Positions 27,414 to 37,187 are shown, numbered from the stretch's first letter. The stretch: 64,000 bases of DNA from Deltaproteobacteria bacterium (GCA_018433085.1 JAHDRW010000017.1:19541-83540); one strand, 5' to 3'. Notes: generated from the sequence alone by a model not told the origin. A program made the numbers and translations.

Positions 27414-28334
27414 ATGGATGTGTTCAACACCCTTGCACCGGTCTTCTTCATCATCGCCCTGGGGGCGTTCCTGAGGTGGACCGGCTTCATGTCTGCGCGG
27501 ATGACCGAGTGGTCCAGCGGGCTTACCTACTGGGTGGCCCTGCCCGCACTGCTGTTTTTCGAGACCGCGGACGTGCAGTTCGGTTTCCGGCCGTATGCCG
27601 GGGTGTTCTTGGTGCTGTTCGGCGGTCTGGCGGTAACCGTCTCTGCAGGATATCTGGCCGCATGGCTGCTGCGGTTGCCCGAGTCGAAGACGGGCGCCCT
27701 GGTGCAGGCGGCGTTCCGCGGGAATCTGGCCTTTGTCGGGATACCGGTTGTCGTCTACGGCCTGGGTGAGGGGAACAGCCCGGTCGTCAAGCTGGCGGTG
27801 CTGGTGGTGGCCGCTATGCTTCCCATCAACAATGCCGTTGCCATCCTCGTGCTGATCGACGGCAGGCACCGGTTCAATGTACGGGCCGTGTGGATGGTGC
27901 TGGAGAGGATCGTCTCCAACCCGCTGATCCTGGCCTGCCTGGCCGGGCTTGCGGTAGCGGGCCTGGGCTGGCAGCTCCCCCTTGCTGCATCGCGCACTCT
28001 CCAACCCCTGGGCAACATGGCCCTGCCGCTGGCCCTGATCAATATCGGCAGCACCCTGAGTCTTCGAGTGGTGAGGGGAAGTCTGCCCCCCATCCTGACG
28101 GCGAGCATCATCAAGGTCGTCCTGGGGCCGCTTGCCGGTTACGGCCTTGCGAGGCTCATGGGACTGGGCGGTGACGAGCTCCGGGTGGCCCTTATCATGC
28201 TGGCCTGCCCGACGGCGTCCTCCAGCTTCGTCATGGCAGCCCAGATGGGGCGGGATGCCTTTCTCGCCGCAGGGGCCGTTGTACTGAGCACCCTTCTGTC
28301 GTTCATCTCCCTGTTCGTGATCCTCTGGCTATGA
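27414..28334 (+). CDS. AEC-family (auxin efflux carrier/malate permease-like) transporter
   Basis: 306 residues and about ten membrane helices in the two inverted five-helix repeats of the AEC family. Signatures include APVFFIIALGAFLRWTGF at the start, RGNLAFVGIPVVVYG, SNPLILACLAGLAV and the closing segment LACPTASSSFVMAAQMG. Bacterial members export or exchange malate, malonate and other organic anions. No metabolic partner gene is adjacent. The upstream ribosome site is poor. Confidence 0.92.
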   Translation: MDVFNTLAPVFFIIALGAFLRWTGFMSARMTEWSSGLTYWVALPALLFFETADVQFGFRPYAGVFLVLFGGLAVTVSAGYLAAWLLRLPESKTGALVQAAFRGNLAFVGIPVVVYGLGEGNSPVVKLAVLVVAAMLPINNAVAILVLIDGRHRFNVRAVWMVLERIVSNPLILACLAGLAVAGLGWQLPLAASRTLQPLGNMALPLALINIGSTLSLRVVRGSLPPILTASIIKVVLGPLAGYGLARLMGLGGDELRVALIMLACPTASSSFVMAAQMGRDAFLAAGAVVLSTLLSFISLFVILWL

Positions 28335-29138
28335 CGGGCTCGCCTCCGGACGGACCTGTATCCGAACCGACGCTGCCTCCCGGCGGCTTTTCACGAGAGG
28401 TCCCAGGGCCGTCTCGATTGCCCGGCGGTTGCGGAGTTCGCCCTTGAGCAGCCGTTCAGCCGGGATCTCCACACTCCGGCGGACGCCGATTTTCTGAAGT
28501 ATCTCTATGCCGGCTGCATGGGAGTAGAGTCTCCTGTCAGTCATGTCACGGACATGGATCAGGATGCTCAGCGCGGGCACCTTGCCGTAACCCGAACCGG
28601 TCAGCAGCTCCAGGGCGGCCCTGCACGAGGTGTTGACCTTCTGGGCTGCCCCGCACCACCGGGCCGTGCCCGCGGTATAGTCCGCCTGCACCACGATGAT
28701 CTCGGGGTACAAGACCGCATCGGCGTGATACGCAGCTCGGAGCTCCCGAGAGAACTGCTCCCTGACAGAAAGATCATCGTGCCTTCCCGCGGGCCTGTCC
28801 TGCGGGGCTGTCCTGCAGACATATGCGCGTGAAAGCGCCTGCCGCACCTGCCGCGACGACACCACGGCATATCCGGAACCGGCCAGGACAGCGGTGATGA
28901 GCGCACCGAACCGGTCTTTCACGGCCTCTTCGTGGGGAAGGATGCCGGGTGAATGGAAGGCGAGCGGGCATAGCGCGATGGTGGACACGCACAGGCAGAA
29001 CCGGTCCTCGGGGACGAAAAACGGGTTATAGGCTGCACACGCTGTTTCAACTATCACGACGGCATCTCCCTCGCCAGCGCCTCCACGCCCGTCGATCAAC
29101 CATATTTCACAGCAGGGCGCGAGGACATTCCGAGCCAT
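28329..29138 (-). CDS. Hypothetical protein
   Basis: About 269 residues, overlapping the end of the convergent AEC gene by six bases. The C-terminal two thirds (EEAVKDRFGALITAVLAGSG, YHADAVLYPEIIVVQADY, LSILIHVRDMTDRRLYSH) alternate helices and strands in a way seen in envelope lipoproteins, yet there is no signal peptide: the first 50 residues are cysteine-rich and unlike the rest. Either the start lies later, or an N-terminal frameshift removed the export signal. ATG 29138 is a guess. Function unknown. Confidence 0.55.
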   Translation of the reverse strand: MARNVLAPCCEIWLIDGRGGAGEGDAVVIVETACAAYNPFFVPEDRFCLCVSTIALCPLAFHSPGILPHEEAVKDRFGALITAVLAGSGYAVVSSRQVRQALSRAYVCRTAPQDRPAGRHDDLSVREQFSRELRAAYHADAVLYPEIIVVQADYTAGTARWCGAAQKVNTSCRAALELLTGSGYGKVPALSILIHVRDMTDRRLYSHAAGIEILQKIGVRRSVEIPAERLLKGELRNRRAIETALGPLVKSRREAASVRIQVRPEASPS

Positions 29139-29286
29139 TTTTTCACTTCGGTTGCCGCCAGATGAACGACACGGGGCTTCCCATGGCTGCAGCAAGCCTG
29201 CAACATCGTATTGGTGTATACATATATGGATGAATACCGGGTTTGTAAAGCCGTTCTTTTCCCATTCCGGTGACCGCGCGGCAGGG

Positions 29287-31530
29287 TCACTGCATGAAAC
29301 GGACTCTGCCCAGCGCCATGCCGTCCTGCCCGTAGAGGTTGGCGGGGATTCCCTCTCCGCCTGCGGGGAACACCGCGCCCAGGAATCTCCACAGGGCCGT
29401 CCACCCCTTCATCTCCTGGCCTCCGGGGTCAGGCCCGGCATCGATGCAGTAGTTGAGATAATCCGCAGGATGAACGGGCTCGCCCGATGCGTTCCGCAGG
29501 GTGAGGGAAAGGCCGTAGGGCGCGAGCCTCTCGTGGATCGCCTGGATCATCCGGAGGGTATGGAGGTCCATTGCGATGCGATAGAGTCCGGTCGTATCAC
29601 TGCGGTCCAGCGGTGTGCCCTCCGAGAGGCAGAAGGGGTCCCGGGCGGGGCAGAGATATACGGCCTTGACTCCCTGGAGCCAGGGTGTGCGGGAGGGATC
29701 GTAATCGATTCTCAGTCCGGAAAAGTTCAGGTAAAAGTCCGGTCCCAGAGAGGGGGCGATGGTGAGTCCTGTCTCGCAGAGGGCATAGATGTCCGCGGCC
29801 GTCGCATAGAGGGATACGACGGGATTGCCGGGCGGCAGCCGGGAGGTGCCGGGGAAAGGCCCCAGCGGCAGGGCGTTGTATACGTCGGAGAAGGTGATGA
29901 TCCCCAGGCGGCCGGGGAACAGGTCACCCCTGATGGCCCCGCTTGCCGCGATTCCCACGTCGCAGGGTCTCCCGACGTCGCGGGATGCGCGGGTCGCTGC
30001 CCAACGGAACGCATCGGCGATGAGGTTTCCGATGCCGGTCTCTTTCAGGGGGGCCCTTGCCAGGGGGATATCGGTGCTCGACACGGGGGTCTCGATGCCG
30101 ACGCCCAGCCGCGAGATCAGCCTGTTCATGGATGCATGGTGTTCCTCCACCAGGGCCTGGATGTGCGGGTCGCCCTGCACTGTGTCGTTGATGGGGATGA
30201 GGGTGAAATCATAGTCCACGATGCGGCCGAGAGACTCGTCATAGGTGATGTCGAGCCTGCTGAGCCACTTGCCGTATTCTCCCGGAGAAAAGACCAGGGT
30301 ATTGGAGGGGCCTTTGACAAAGGCCTCCTGGGTCGTGGTGTGGTAATGACCCGAGGCGATGACGTCGATACCCGCCACGGTCCCGGCCAGGCGTGCATCG
30401 TCGCCCCTTCCATCCGTCCGGATTCCGCCGTGGGAAAGGGCGATGACCAGGTCTGCGCTGTCATCGTTCCGCAAGTCATCGACGCAGCCCTGGATAAAAT
30501 CCTGATCGTGGTCAAAGGTGACCGGTGGTGCCGCCCGGGCCCTGTTATCGGCGTCCGGGCCCATCAGCCCGATAAAGCCGATGTTCAGCCCCCCGGAGAG
30601 CCTGAGCACGTGTTTGTCCACGATCACTCCATCACCCATGAGCGTCTGGACCCCGTCATCGGAGGTGTCCTCCTTGCCGTCGGTGAACGTGTTGGTCGCC
30701 AGGACCGGCACCGTGAATCCTTCTTCCCGCGCATTGGCCAGGAGCTGGGACAGCCCCTTGGGTGACCAGTCGAATTCGTGGTCGCCCAGTGTCACGGCAT
30801 CGTAGCCCATGGCCTGGAAGAACTGCAGGGCAAGGGGATTGAATGCCGTGAGGTCGTAGGCCGTACCCATGAGAAAATCTCCGGAATCCACCAGTATCAC
30901 CGGTACCCCCGCGGCCGCCTGCTCTTTCCTGACCCGGCCGACGGCCGCGGCCAGCCGGGCGAAACCGCCCAAGACCCCGTCTTTGTCCGTGGTGTCAAGA
31001 GGCGTGTAGTCCATGAAGGGACCGTACCCGGAGGCGTGGTGGTGCAGGTCTGAGGTCTGGAGCAGTGTGAGCCTCTTTTTCTTCCCGATCGATCTCACTT
31101 TGAGAGAGTCCGATCCCTGGAACCGGACATCGGTGGAGCCCGCAACGACACCCCGTATGGTCAGGTCCTCTTTCCCCGCGAACAGGTGCGCCTGCACCGC
31201 CTGGTTGTCGAATCTCACCGCCAGGTCCTGCACGCCGTCCCCGTCGTGGTCTCCGGGAGAGGAAGGTTCGATCTCCGCGGGGATCTCGTTCCCCCGGACG
31301 AGGAGACGCACCCGGCTCACATCGATCTTGTCCGCATCCGAGCTGTGGGGCGGCGGCAGCTCGATGAAGGCGGTGATGAACAGATCCGTGCTTCCGAGCC
31401 TCACAGCGCCGGGCCTGATCTCGACCGAGGCAGGTATGTCCGCAGGGCCGGCGGCCGGTAGGAAAGCCCCCGCAGCGGAGTCCGCGAACAGGCCCGCGAG
31501 CACCAGCGCAGCCAGAAGACGTTTCACCAT
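29287..31530 (-). CDS. Secreted bifunctional metallophosphatase/5'-nucleotidase
   Basis: 747 residues. Signal peptide MVKRLLAALVLAGLFADSAAG, an N-terminal domain of about 150 residues with calcium-like acidic loops (GDHDGDGVQDLAVRF), then the metallophosphoesterase core (LLQTSDLHHHA, ILVDSGDFLMG, TLGDHEFDWSP, ALSHGG, ASGHYHT) and the 5'-nucleotidase C-terminal domain (IGNLIADAFRW, GIAASGAIRGDLFPG, ITFSDVYNALPLG). It should hydrolyse nucleotides or sugar-nucleotides in the periplasm for phosphate and nucleoside scavenging. ATG 31530 has AAAGGG upstream. The N-terminal domain is uncommon for the family. Confidence 0.93.
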   Translation of the reverse strand: MVKRLLAALVLAGLFADSAAGAFLPAAGPADIPASVEIRPGAVRLGSTDLFITAFIELPPPHSSDADKIDVSRVRLLVRGNEIPAEIEPSSPGDHDGDGVQDLAVRFDNQAVQAHLFAGKEDLTIRGVVAGSTDVRFQGSDSLKVRSIGKKKRLTLLQTSDLHHHASGYGPFMDYTPLDTTDKDGVLGGFARLAAAVGRVRKEQAAAGVPVILVDSGDFLMGTAYDLTAFNPLALQFFQAMGYDAVTLGDHEFDWSPKGLSQLLANAREEGFTVPVLATNTFTDGKEDTSDDGVQTLMGDGVIVDKHVLRLSGGLNIGFIGLMGPDADNRARAAPPVTFDHDQDFIQGCVDDLRNDDSADLVIALSHGGIRTDGRGDDARLAGTVAGIDVIASGHYHTTTQEAFVKGPSNTLVFSPGEYGKWLSRLDITYDESLGRIVDYDFTLIPINDTVQGDPHIQALVEEHHASMNRLISRLGVGIETPVSSTDIPLARAPLKETGIGNLIADAFRWAATRASRDVGRPCDVGIAASGAIRGDLFPGRLGIITFSDVYNALPLGPFPGTSRLPPGNPVVSLYATAADIYALCETGLTIAPSLGPDFYLNFSGLRIDYDPSRTPWLQGVKAVYLCPARDPFCLSEGTPLDRSDTTGLYRIAMDLHTLRMIQAIHERLAPYGLSLTLRNASGEPVHPADYLNYCIDAGPDPGGQEMKGWTALWRFLGAVFPAGGEGIPANLYGQDGMALGRVRFMQ

Positions 31531-32052
31531 GATCAGCCCTTTTCCGAAAACCGCAGGCATGTGCCGGATCATACCCGATACGGCCTGATTGTCAATTTTC
31601 AAGATGAACCCTCACGAGCCCGCTCCAGGGGCTCCGATGCAGGAATTGTGTGCAAGCCTTTGGAATGATAGCAGCTATCTTCGGGCGGCAGGGGCAGGGA
31701 TGACGCCCTCTTTGTGCAGGCCGGGCGATTGTCCGGCGGCTGCCTTGAAACCTCCTTCTGAGTCCGTTTCTTCAGGACTTTGAAGGTGGGGACGCATTTC
31801 CGTTCAAGCTCTTGGGCTTCAATAGGGTCCAGGGCTTGCCGTTGAAGATTCATACCATTGATTCTCGATGGACAGGGGATCTTGTCTGCCGGCGGGCGCG
31901 ATGGGGGGAGTAAAGCTCTTCGGGGCAGAGGGATGGGTCCGCCGGAATGCGTCTTCTGAAGACGAAAACCGTTGACTCCCGGTCGCCGGTATAGGTAAGC
32001 TTGTGAATAGACAGGAGGGGGACGCCGTGTCAGGAAGGATGAGAGGCAGAAG
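31531..32052. other. Intergenic region between the nucleotidase and transglycosylase genes
   Basis: 522 bases with the divergent promoters of both neighbours, neither obvious. On the minus strand a frame reading INGMNLQRQALDPIEAQELE ends near 31600, without a ribosome site; part of it (31813-31866) resembles DNA at 54159-54215. No other feature supported. Confidence 0.35.
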
Positions 32053-33066
32053 ATGAAGGGCATGAAATGCCGCGGGGACTTGCGGTCCGGGAAGGCACGC
32101 CGGGGCGGGTGTGTGAAAACGGGCATCGGGGCGTGGATCACCGTATTTGCCGCGGCAATGGTCCTGATTGCACCTGCGGCGCATTCCCAGACTCGGGCGG
32201 TCTCGACTCCGGCAACGGCCGGTGCGCCCCTGCTGGATGCAAAGCTCTTTGTGGAAGACCTGCTGGTGAGCAAGGGACACAAGAGAACGCACATAAGATC
32301 GCTCATGCTCGATCCGCGGCTCACCATCGACGATGGGTTCATCATCAGGAATCTGTTCCATTCCGCACCGAGTCCTTCCGCCAAGCAGCCGGAATACATG
32401 GAAGTGGACCCGAAGCTCATCAAAGGGGGGCCGCAGTTCGTGCAGGAGCACAAGGCCGCCTTTGCCCTGGCGGAGCAGCGCTTCGGCGCCTCTCCCGAGA
32501 TCGTCACCGCCATCCTCATCATCGAGACGAAACTCGGCCAATACCCGATGAAATACGACGTGTTCCGCGCCTATGCAAGCCTCTGCACGGCGCTCGACGC
32601 CGAGCACCTCGACTCCGTGCTCGAGTCGCGTCAGGACGGTTCGATCCCCGTCACGGACGAAGAGGTGTATGCCAGGGCCCGGAAAAAGGGCTCCTGGGCG
32701 GTCAACGAGCTATCCTGCCTCATCGAGCTCGCCGCTCAGGTCGGGATCGATCCCATGACCGTCAGGGGATCCTTTGCCGGGGCCCTTGGTCCGGCCCAGT
32801 TCATCCCCTCGTCGTTCATCAAGTACGGAGTGGACGGCAACGGCGATGGAAGGCGAAACCCCTTCGATATGGACGACGCCATCGCCAGCATCGGCAACTA
32901 CCTCAAGCTCAGCGGATGGAAGGAAGATGCCCCCCTCGCGAAGAAGAGACAGGCGGTCTGGGCGTACAACCACTACACGATCTATGTGAACACGGTCATG
33001 ATGGTCTACGACAGGCTGAAAAGTCTGAAAGACCGGGAGGCCCTGCCGGAAGTCAGCCGGAATTAG
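32053..33066 (+). CDS. MltB-type lytic murein transglycosylase
   Basis: 337 residues with a signal segment (ITVFAAAMVLIAPAAHS, about 30-46). The SLT_2 fold is recognised from AEQRFGASPEIVTAILIIETKLG, which holds the catalytic Glu, and GALGPAQFIPSSF, the standard substrate-site motif, followed by a calcium-like loop DGNGDGRRNPFDMDDAI. It cleaves peptidoglycan glycan strands in the periplasm, giving 1,6-anhydromuramyl ends. GAGGCAGAAG precedes the ATG. There is no lipobox, unlike E. coli MltB. Confidence 0.93.
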   Translation: MKGMKCRGDLRSGKARRGGCVKTGIGAWITVFAAAMVLIAPAAHSQTRAVSTPATAGAPLLDAKLFVEDLLVSKGHKRTHIRSLMLDPRLTIDDGFIIRNLFHSAPSPSAKQPEYMEVDPKLIKGGPQFVQEHKAAFALAEQRFGASPEIVTAILIIETKLGQYPMKYDVFRAYASLCTALDAEHLDSVLESRQDGSIPVTDEEVYARARKKGSWAVNELSCLIELAAQVGIDPMTVRGSFAGALGPAQFIPSSFIKYGVDGNGDGRRNPFDMDDAIASIGNYLKLSGWKEDAPLAKKRQAVWAYNHYTIYVNTVMMVYDRLKSLKDREALPEVSRN

Positions 33067-33300
33067 CGGCGCCGGTTTTCCCGTCCGCCGCCGGCTCGTT
33101 CGAGCCCGGCTGTTTTAAGGGGTGATTCGACCGACGAACCGCATATCCTTAAAGGGCGAGGTAGTGAACCCTGAACGTTCTCCGGTGCCTGAACCGGCGT
33201 GGTTCTCTCCCGCACCCGGGACATCCGTGCGGAAGAAGAAGGCGATAATTTCAGTTGCATGTCCTGAGTCTTATTCTTTAGAGAAGGAAGAGGAGGTAAG

Positions 33301-34374
33301 ATGAACCAGGCACAGATGAACCGGATTCCCTTGATCGTCATGCTGGTGCTCATATCCCTCCTCTTTTTCTACCTGATCAGGCAGTTCATCATGGCAATCC
33401 TGCTGGCGGGAATCTTTTCCGCCATGGCCCAGCCCATTTACAAGAAGTTCGAAGAGTGGTTCGCCGGGAGGAGGAACCTTGCCTCTCTCACCACCCTGCT
33501 CATCGTCTTCCTCATCATATTTTTTCCCCTGCTGGCGGTCCTGGGGATCGTGGCCCAGCAGGCGATCATGATCAGCCAGTCAGTGAGGCCGTGGATACAG
33601 AAATGGCTGGACGAGCCCACGGCCTTCGGAGAGATGCTCAAGGGGCTGCCGTTCTACGATTCCCTCTACCAGTACCAGAACGTCATCCTGCAGCGGCTGG
33701 GCGAGGTGGTGGGGGGGATGAGCAATGCCCTCATCAACTACATCCAGTCCATCACCTTCTCCACCATCTATTCCATCTTTCTCTTTTTCGTGTTTCTCTA
33801 CACCATGTTCTTCCTCCTGCAGGACGGGAAACGGGTTCTGGAGAGAATCCTGTACCATCTGCCACTGCCCGGGAACACCGAGCAGCGTATCCTGGAGAGG
33901 TTTACCTCGGTCACCCGGGCGGCCATCAAGGGCACGCTGGTGATCGGCGTGATCCAGGGAAGCCTCGCGGGCATGGCGTTCTGGGCGGTGGGAATCGACA
34001 GCGCCGTGTTCTGGGGCACGGTCATGACCTTTCTCTCCATCATCCCGGCGGTGGGGTCCGCGCTGGTGTGGGTGCCTGCGGTCATCGTTCTCGCCTTTTC
34101 CGGGGAGATATTCAGGGCAGTTGGGCTGCTTGCCTTCTGCGGACTCCTGGTGGGCAGCGTGGACAACGTTCTGCGGCCGTGGCTCGTGGGGAGGGATATC
34201 CGGCTGCACGAGCTCATGATCTTTTTCAGCACCCTGGGCGGAATCAGCATGTTCGGGCTCGTGGGGTTCATCATCGGGCCCATTATCGCCGCCCTGTTCG
34301 TGACCATCTGGGATATCTACGCGGAGACCTTCAACACGTATCTGTCGGATCAGCAGAAAGGCGGAGAGCAGTAA
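33301..34374 (+). CDS. AI-2E family (PerM/TqsA) transporter
   Basis: 357 residues, about eight membrane helices, starting with MNQAQMNRIPLIVMLVLISLLFFYL-like sequence and the family's AILLAGIFSAMAQPIY. The C-terminal half contains LLVGSVDNVLRPWLVGRD and GGISMFGLVGFIIGP, strong AI-2E signatures. Members export autoinducer-2 or act as Na+/H+ antiporters or permeases; substrate cannot be told. The ATG is preceded by the near-ideal GAGGAGGTAAG. Confidence 0.93.
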   Translation: MNQAQMNRIPLIVMLVLISLLFFYLIRQFIMAILLAGIFSAMAQPIYKKFEEWFAGRRNLASLTTLLIVFLIIFFPLLAVLGIVAQQAIMISQSVRPWIQKWLDEPTAFGEMLKGLPFYDSLYQYQNVILQRLGEVVGGMSNALINYIQSITFSTIYSIFLFFVFLYTMFFLLQDGKRVLERILYHLPLPGNTEQRILERFTSVTRAAIKGTLVIGVIQGSLAGMAFWAVGIDSAVFWGTVMTFLSIIPAVGSALVWVPAVIVLAFSGEIFRAVGLLAFCGLLVGSVDNVLRPWLVGRDIRLHELMIFFSTLGGISMFGLVGFIIGPIIAALFVTIWDIYAETFNTYLSDQQKGGEQ

Positions 34375-34475
34375 AGCCGGCCGTCGCCTCCGGCAGGGCC
34401 GGGGCAAGGAAACGGGAACGGGCGCCGCACCGGCGGATGAACGCCTGAAATGTGAACCCGTCCCCGATTTCGTTT

Positions 34476-35219
34476 TCAGTTGACGGACACGATCCCCTCG
34501 GAAGGCTGGCTGATGAACATGTAGTACCCCTGGAGCGCCTTCTGGATGTCGATGCTCTGGATAGCGCTGTCCATCCTTTTTTTCAGATAGGAGCCCTGAT
34601 CGTCCTTCCTTACGCCGAAGCCGGCTCCGATGTCGCTCAGCATCCGGTAATGGATGTTCGGGACCTGCATGCTTTTGATGGTGTACATGCTTGAGGCCCG
34701 GTCGAATATGAAGGCATCGATTTTCCCGTTTTTCAGGTAGTCCAGGAGCTGTTTCAGGTCTCCTTCGACGAATTTCTCTACCGGAATGCCGAACATCTCG
34801 GAAAAGAACTCCTTATTCCCCTGCGGGGCGCCGTATGCCTCCAGCGATCTGAAACTGCCCTCCGCGATATCCTCCTTGTTCAACCCGTAGATATCCATAA
34901 TCGTGATGACGGACCAGTCGATATCCTGTGCAAATGCATAAAAATCCTGGGTCTCCTTGCCCTTGGGCGTGTGGCCGATCAGGTCGAGCTTCCCCTCCCT
35001 GAGCTGTTCCTTGGCCTGACTATAGGGCATGATGGTAATGTTGAAACGCAGATCCGAGCCCTTCTCGATCGCCCTGAGCAGGTCGATGCTGTGTCCTCCC
35101 CCGTCCTCGGTGATGAGCGGAGGGAAAGGCTCCAGGCCGACCCTCAGTGTTTCGGCCATGATGGGCTGAGACAGAAAGACAACCAGGATGCCGACAAAGA
35201 AAACTCGCGTGAATTTCAT
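34476..35219 (-). CDS. Family-3 extracellular solute-binding protein
   Basis: 247 residues: signal peptide MKFTRVFFVGILVVFLSQPIMA, then a PBPb fold (LRVGLEPFPPLITEDGGGHSIDLLRAIEKGS; GKLDLIGHTPKGKET). It would bind polar amino acids or similar solutes. No ABC permease or ATPase genes are adjacent, so it is an orphan binding protein, perhaps a sensor partner or associated with a distant transporter. The periplasmic domain of the hybrid kinase at 14543-17074 belongs to the same family, but no direct link is evident. Confidence 0.88.
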   Translation of the reverse strand: MKFTRVFFVGILVVFLSQPIMAETLRVGLEPFPPLITEDGGGHSIDLLRAIEKGSDLRFNITIMPYSQAKEQLREGKLDLIGHTPKGKETQDFYAFAQDIDWSVITIMDIYGLNKEDIAEGSFRSLEAYGAPQGNKEFFSEMFGIPVEKFVEGDLKQLLDYLKNGKIDAFIFDRASSMYTIKSMQVPNIHYRMLSDIGAGFGVRKDDQGSYLKKRMDSAIQSIDIQKALQGYYMFISQPSEGIVSVN

Positions 35220-35546
35220 AGGTATCTCCTCATGTTGTTTTGTTGTTCCCTGATGCCGGATTTGACTGCTACGTCTGTAATCCAGATGCGTCAGCGGATG
35301 TTTCCCGGGATAAATCCATGAAAGTCATTTCGGAACAAAGCCTTTTTTTCATAAATGGTAAAATGAAATTTCCCGGCCCTCAGCCGGAAAGGGCAAGGGA
35401 AATCGTGAGTCATGAGTGCCGGGAGAAGTCCCCGGAGAGGGAGTTGTCCACACGTGCAGCCGGAAAGGGCCTCCCTGCGACCTCCCTTGGGCTTCCCTTT
35501 GCCCGTCGGAAGGCGTATAAGATGAAGAGAGAGAACAGCTTACGAT
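35220..35546. other. Intergenic region before the nuclease gene
   Basis: 327 bases, AT-rich around 35330-35375. The gap between the divergent solute-binding and nuclease genes must hold both promoters, but I see no convincing -35/-10 pair. Confidence 0.35.
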
Positions 35547-36332
35547 ATGCGCAGCCACGAAAGACCGCTCATCTCCTGGACCGTTTTGTTCATCCTGTTC
35601 ATTGCCCCTGTGCCGGCGTCTGCCGGGCTTGAGCTTCCGGCCTTTGAAGAGGGGGACCGGATCGTTCGGCATACAGCCTATGCCCTCAAGTATTGTGAAG
35701 AATTCGAGCAGGCCCGGTGGGTGGCATACGTGCTACGGCCATGCATGATATCCGGTGCAGTATCCAGGACGAATGATTTCCGGCCCGACCCCCTGGTGAA
35801 AACCGGGTCTGCATCGCCGGAAGACTACCGGGGTAGTGGATTCGACCGGGGTCATCTGGTTCCGGCGGCAGATATGAAGTCTTCACGCAAGTGCATGAGC
35901 GAGACGTTTTACATGTCCAACATGAGCCCCCAGAGGCCGGCGTTCAACCGCGGGATCTGGAAGGAACTGGAGAACCTGGTACGCCGGTGGGTGCGGCGTG
36001 ATGGAGAGCTCCTGATCGTCACCGGGCCGGTCCTGTCGAGCGGAGGACTCTCCGTGATCGGGCAAAGCCGGGTCGCGGTGCCCGATCTTTTTTACAAGGT
36101 CGTCCTGGACTACCGGGAACCTGAAATCAAGGCCATCGCCTTTGTCCTGCCCAACGAAAAGTCCCGGGAGGCCCTGTCGGCGTTCGCGGTCTGCGTGGAC
36201 AGGGTGGAGGAGCTCACGGGCATCGATTTCTACGCCGGGCTGCCCGATGACGTGGAAGAGCGGTTGGAGTCGTCGCTGGAGCTCGACAGGTGGTCGTTTC
36301 CGGGAGAACAGGCCCGTCACCGGTTGAGGTAG
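35547..36332 (+). CDS. Secreted DNA/RNA non-specific endonuclease (NUC1)
   Basis: 261 residues with a signal peptide ending in APVPASAG. The bba-Me catalytic motif FDRGHLVPAADMKSS holds the general-base His, and MSNMSPQRPAFNRGIW carries the metal-binding Asn. This is the NUC1/EndA/Serratia nuclease family: Mg-dependent, sequence-independent cleavage of DNA and RNA outside the cytoplasm, for nutrient scavenging or defence. No immunity gene is needed for a periplasmic or secreted enzyme and none is visible. The last 16 bases overlap the convergent NlpC/P60 gene. Confidence 0.93.
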   Translation: MRSHERPLISWTVLFILFIAPVPASAGLELPAFEEGDRIVRHTAYALKYCEEFEQARWVAYVLRPCMISGAVSRTNDFRPDPLVKTGSASPEDYRGSGFDRGHLVPAADMKSSRKCMSETFYMSNMSPQRPAFNRGIWKELENLVRRWVRRDGELLIVTGPVLSSGGLSVIGQSRVAVPDLFYKVVLDYREPEIKAIAFVLPNEKSREALSAFAVCVDRVEELTGIDFYAGLPDDVEERLESSLELDRWSFPGEQARHRLR

Positions 36333-37081
36333 GTGCACGCCCCCATGAACCGGCCCCGGAAATAGTCTGATGAAAGGGACTCCGCGCAGATGGTCTTTCC
36401 CGTGCCGGGCGCATGGATAAAGCGGTTGTTCCCGATATAGATACCGACATGCGAGATGCGGCGGGTCCCCCCGGTGGCGAAGAATACGAGGTCCCCTTTT
36501 GCCAGCCGGGTTTTCATGACCCGCGTTCCTTCCGAGAACTGTTTCCGGGACGTGCGGGGCACGTTCAAGCCGTTGAGCCGGTAGACGGCCAGGACCAGTC
36601 CGCTGCAGTCCAGGCCGTTTCCAGGGTGGGATGAGCCCCACTGGTACGGGATGCCGATGAAGCTCCGTGCAGTACGGACGAGATCGTCCCTGATGGATGC
36701 CGGGAGTGCCGGATGCCTGCGGGCCGGTGTGTAATCGCCCGGACCCACGATCATGAAGACATCGATGCTTCCGGCATCGCGCAGGCTTTCGGCAGCGGAT
36801 GAGGCCTCTTCTCTCGTCGGGTAGTTCCCGAACCGGACCTTGAAGAGCCCCGAGCCGTCGGCAAAATAGAAGGCGTCGAGTCCCCCGGCTTCCAGCGAGC
36901 GGGTAAGGCCGATCGCGTTCTCTATCCGGGAGAATGCCCCTGCCTGGATGGAATAGCCCATGGCAGGTGCCTTGACGGAAAGACCCTTCCCGGAAGAAAC
37001 AGGACCTTTATGGGCACACCCGGAGGCCAGCAGAGAAAAGAGTATGACTGCGAGTGTCCATCTCCTGGAAAAAACCGGCAT
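36317..37081 (-). CDS. NlpC/P60 endopeptidase lipoprotein with SPOR domain
   Basis: 254 residues. Lipobox LASGC, then a SPOR-like segment (YSIQAGAFSRIENAIGLTRSL to VRFGNYPTREEASSAAESLR, about 43-105) that binds denuded glycan strands, then NlpC/P60 (YQWGSSHPGNGLDCSGLVLAVY with the catalytic Cys; ISHVGIYIGNNRFIHAPGTG with the His). It cleaves peptide stems of peptidoglycan, probably at the division site given the SPOR domain. The 16-base overlap with the convergent nuclease gene means each stop codon lies inside the other gene. Confidence 0.94.
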   Translation of the reverse strand: MPVFSRRWTLAVILFSLLASGCAHKGPVSSGKGLSVKAPAMGYSIQAGAFSRIENAIGLTRSLEAGGLDAFYFADGSGLFKVRFGNYPTREEASSAAESLRDAGSIDVFMIVGPGDYTPARRHPALPASIRDDLVRTARSFIGIPYQWGSSHPGNGLDCSGLVLAVYRLNGLNVPRTSRKQFSEGTRVMKTRLAKGDLVFFATGGTRRISHVGIYIGNNRFIHAPGTGKTICAESLSSDYFRGRFMGACTYLNR

Positions 37082-37175
37082 ATGCCCCCCATCAGACCGA
37101 TGTCGCGCCGGTTTCTCTTTTTCGAAGGCAAGCCGGCGCTACCGGTTCTATCGACCGGCCGGGGAAAACACATTA

Positions 37176-37187
37176 CCCTTATAAGGG
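37176..37187. promoter_or_regulatory. Perfect 12-base palindrome
   Basis: CCCTTATAAGGG, fully self-complementary, lies between the divergent NlpC/P60 gene and the gene at 37358, flanked by copies of CCGGTT. It may be an operator with a TATA-like core. It resembles, but differs from, the CCCTTGACAAGGG at 22138. Confidence 0.4.
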
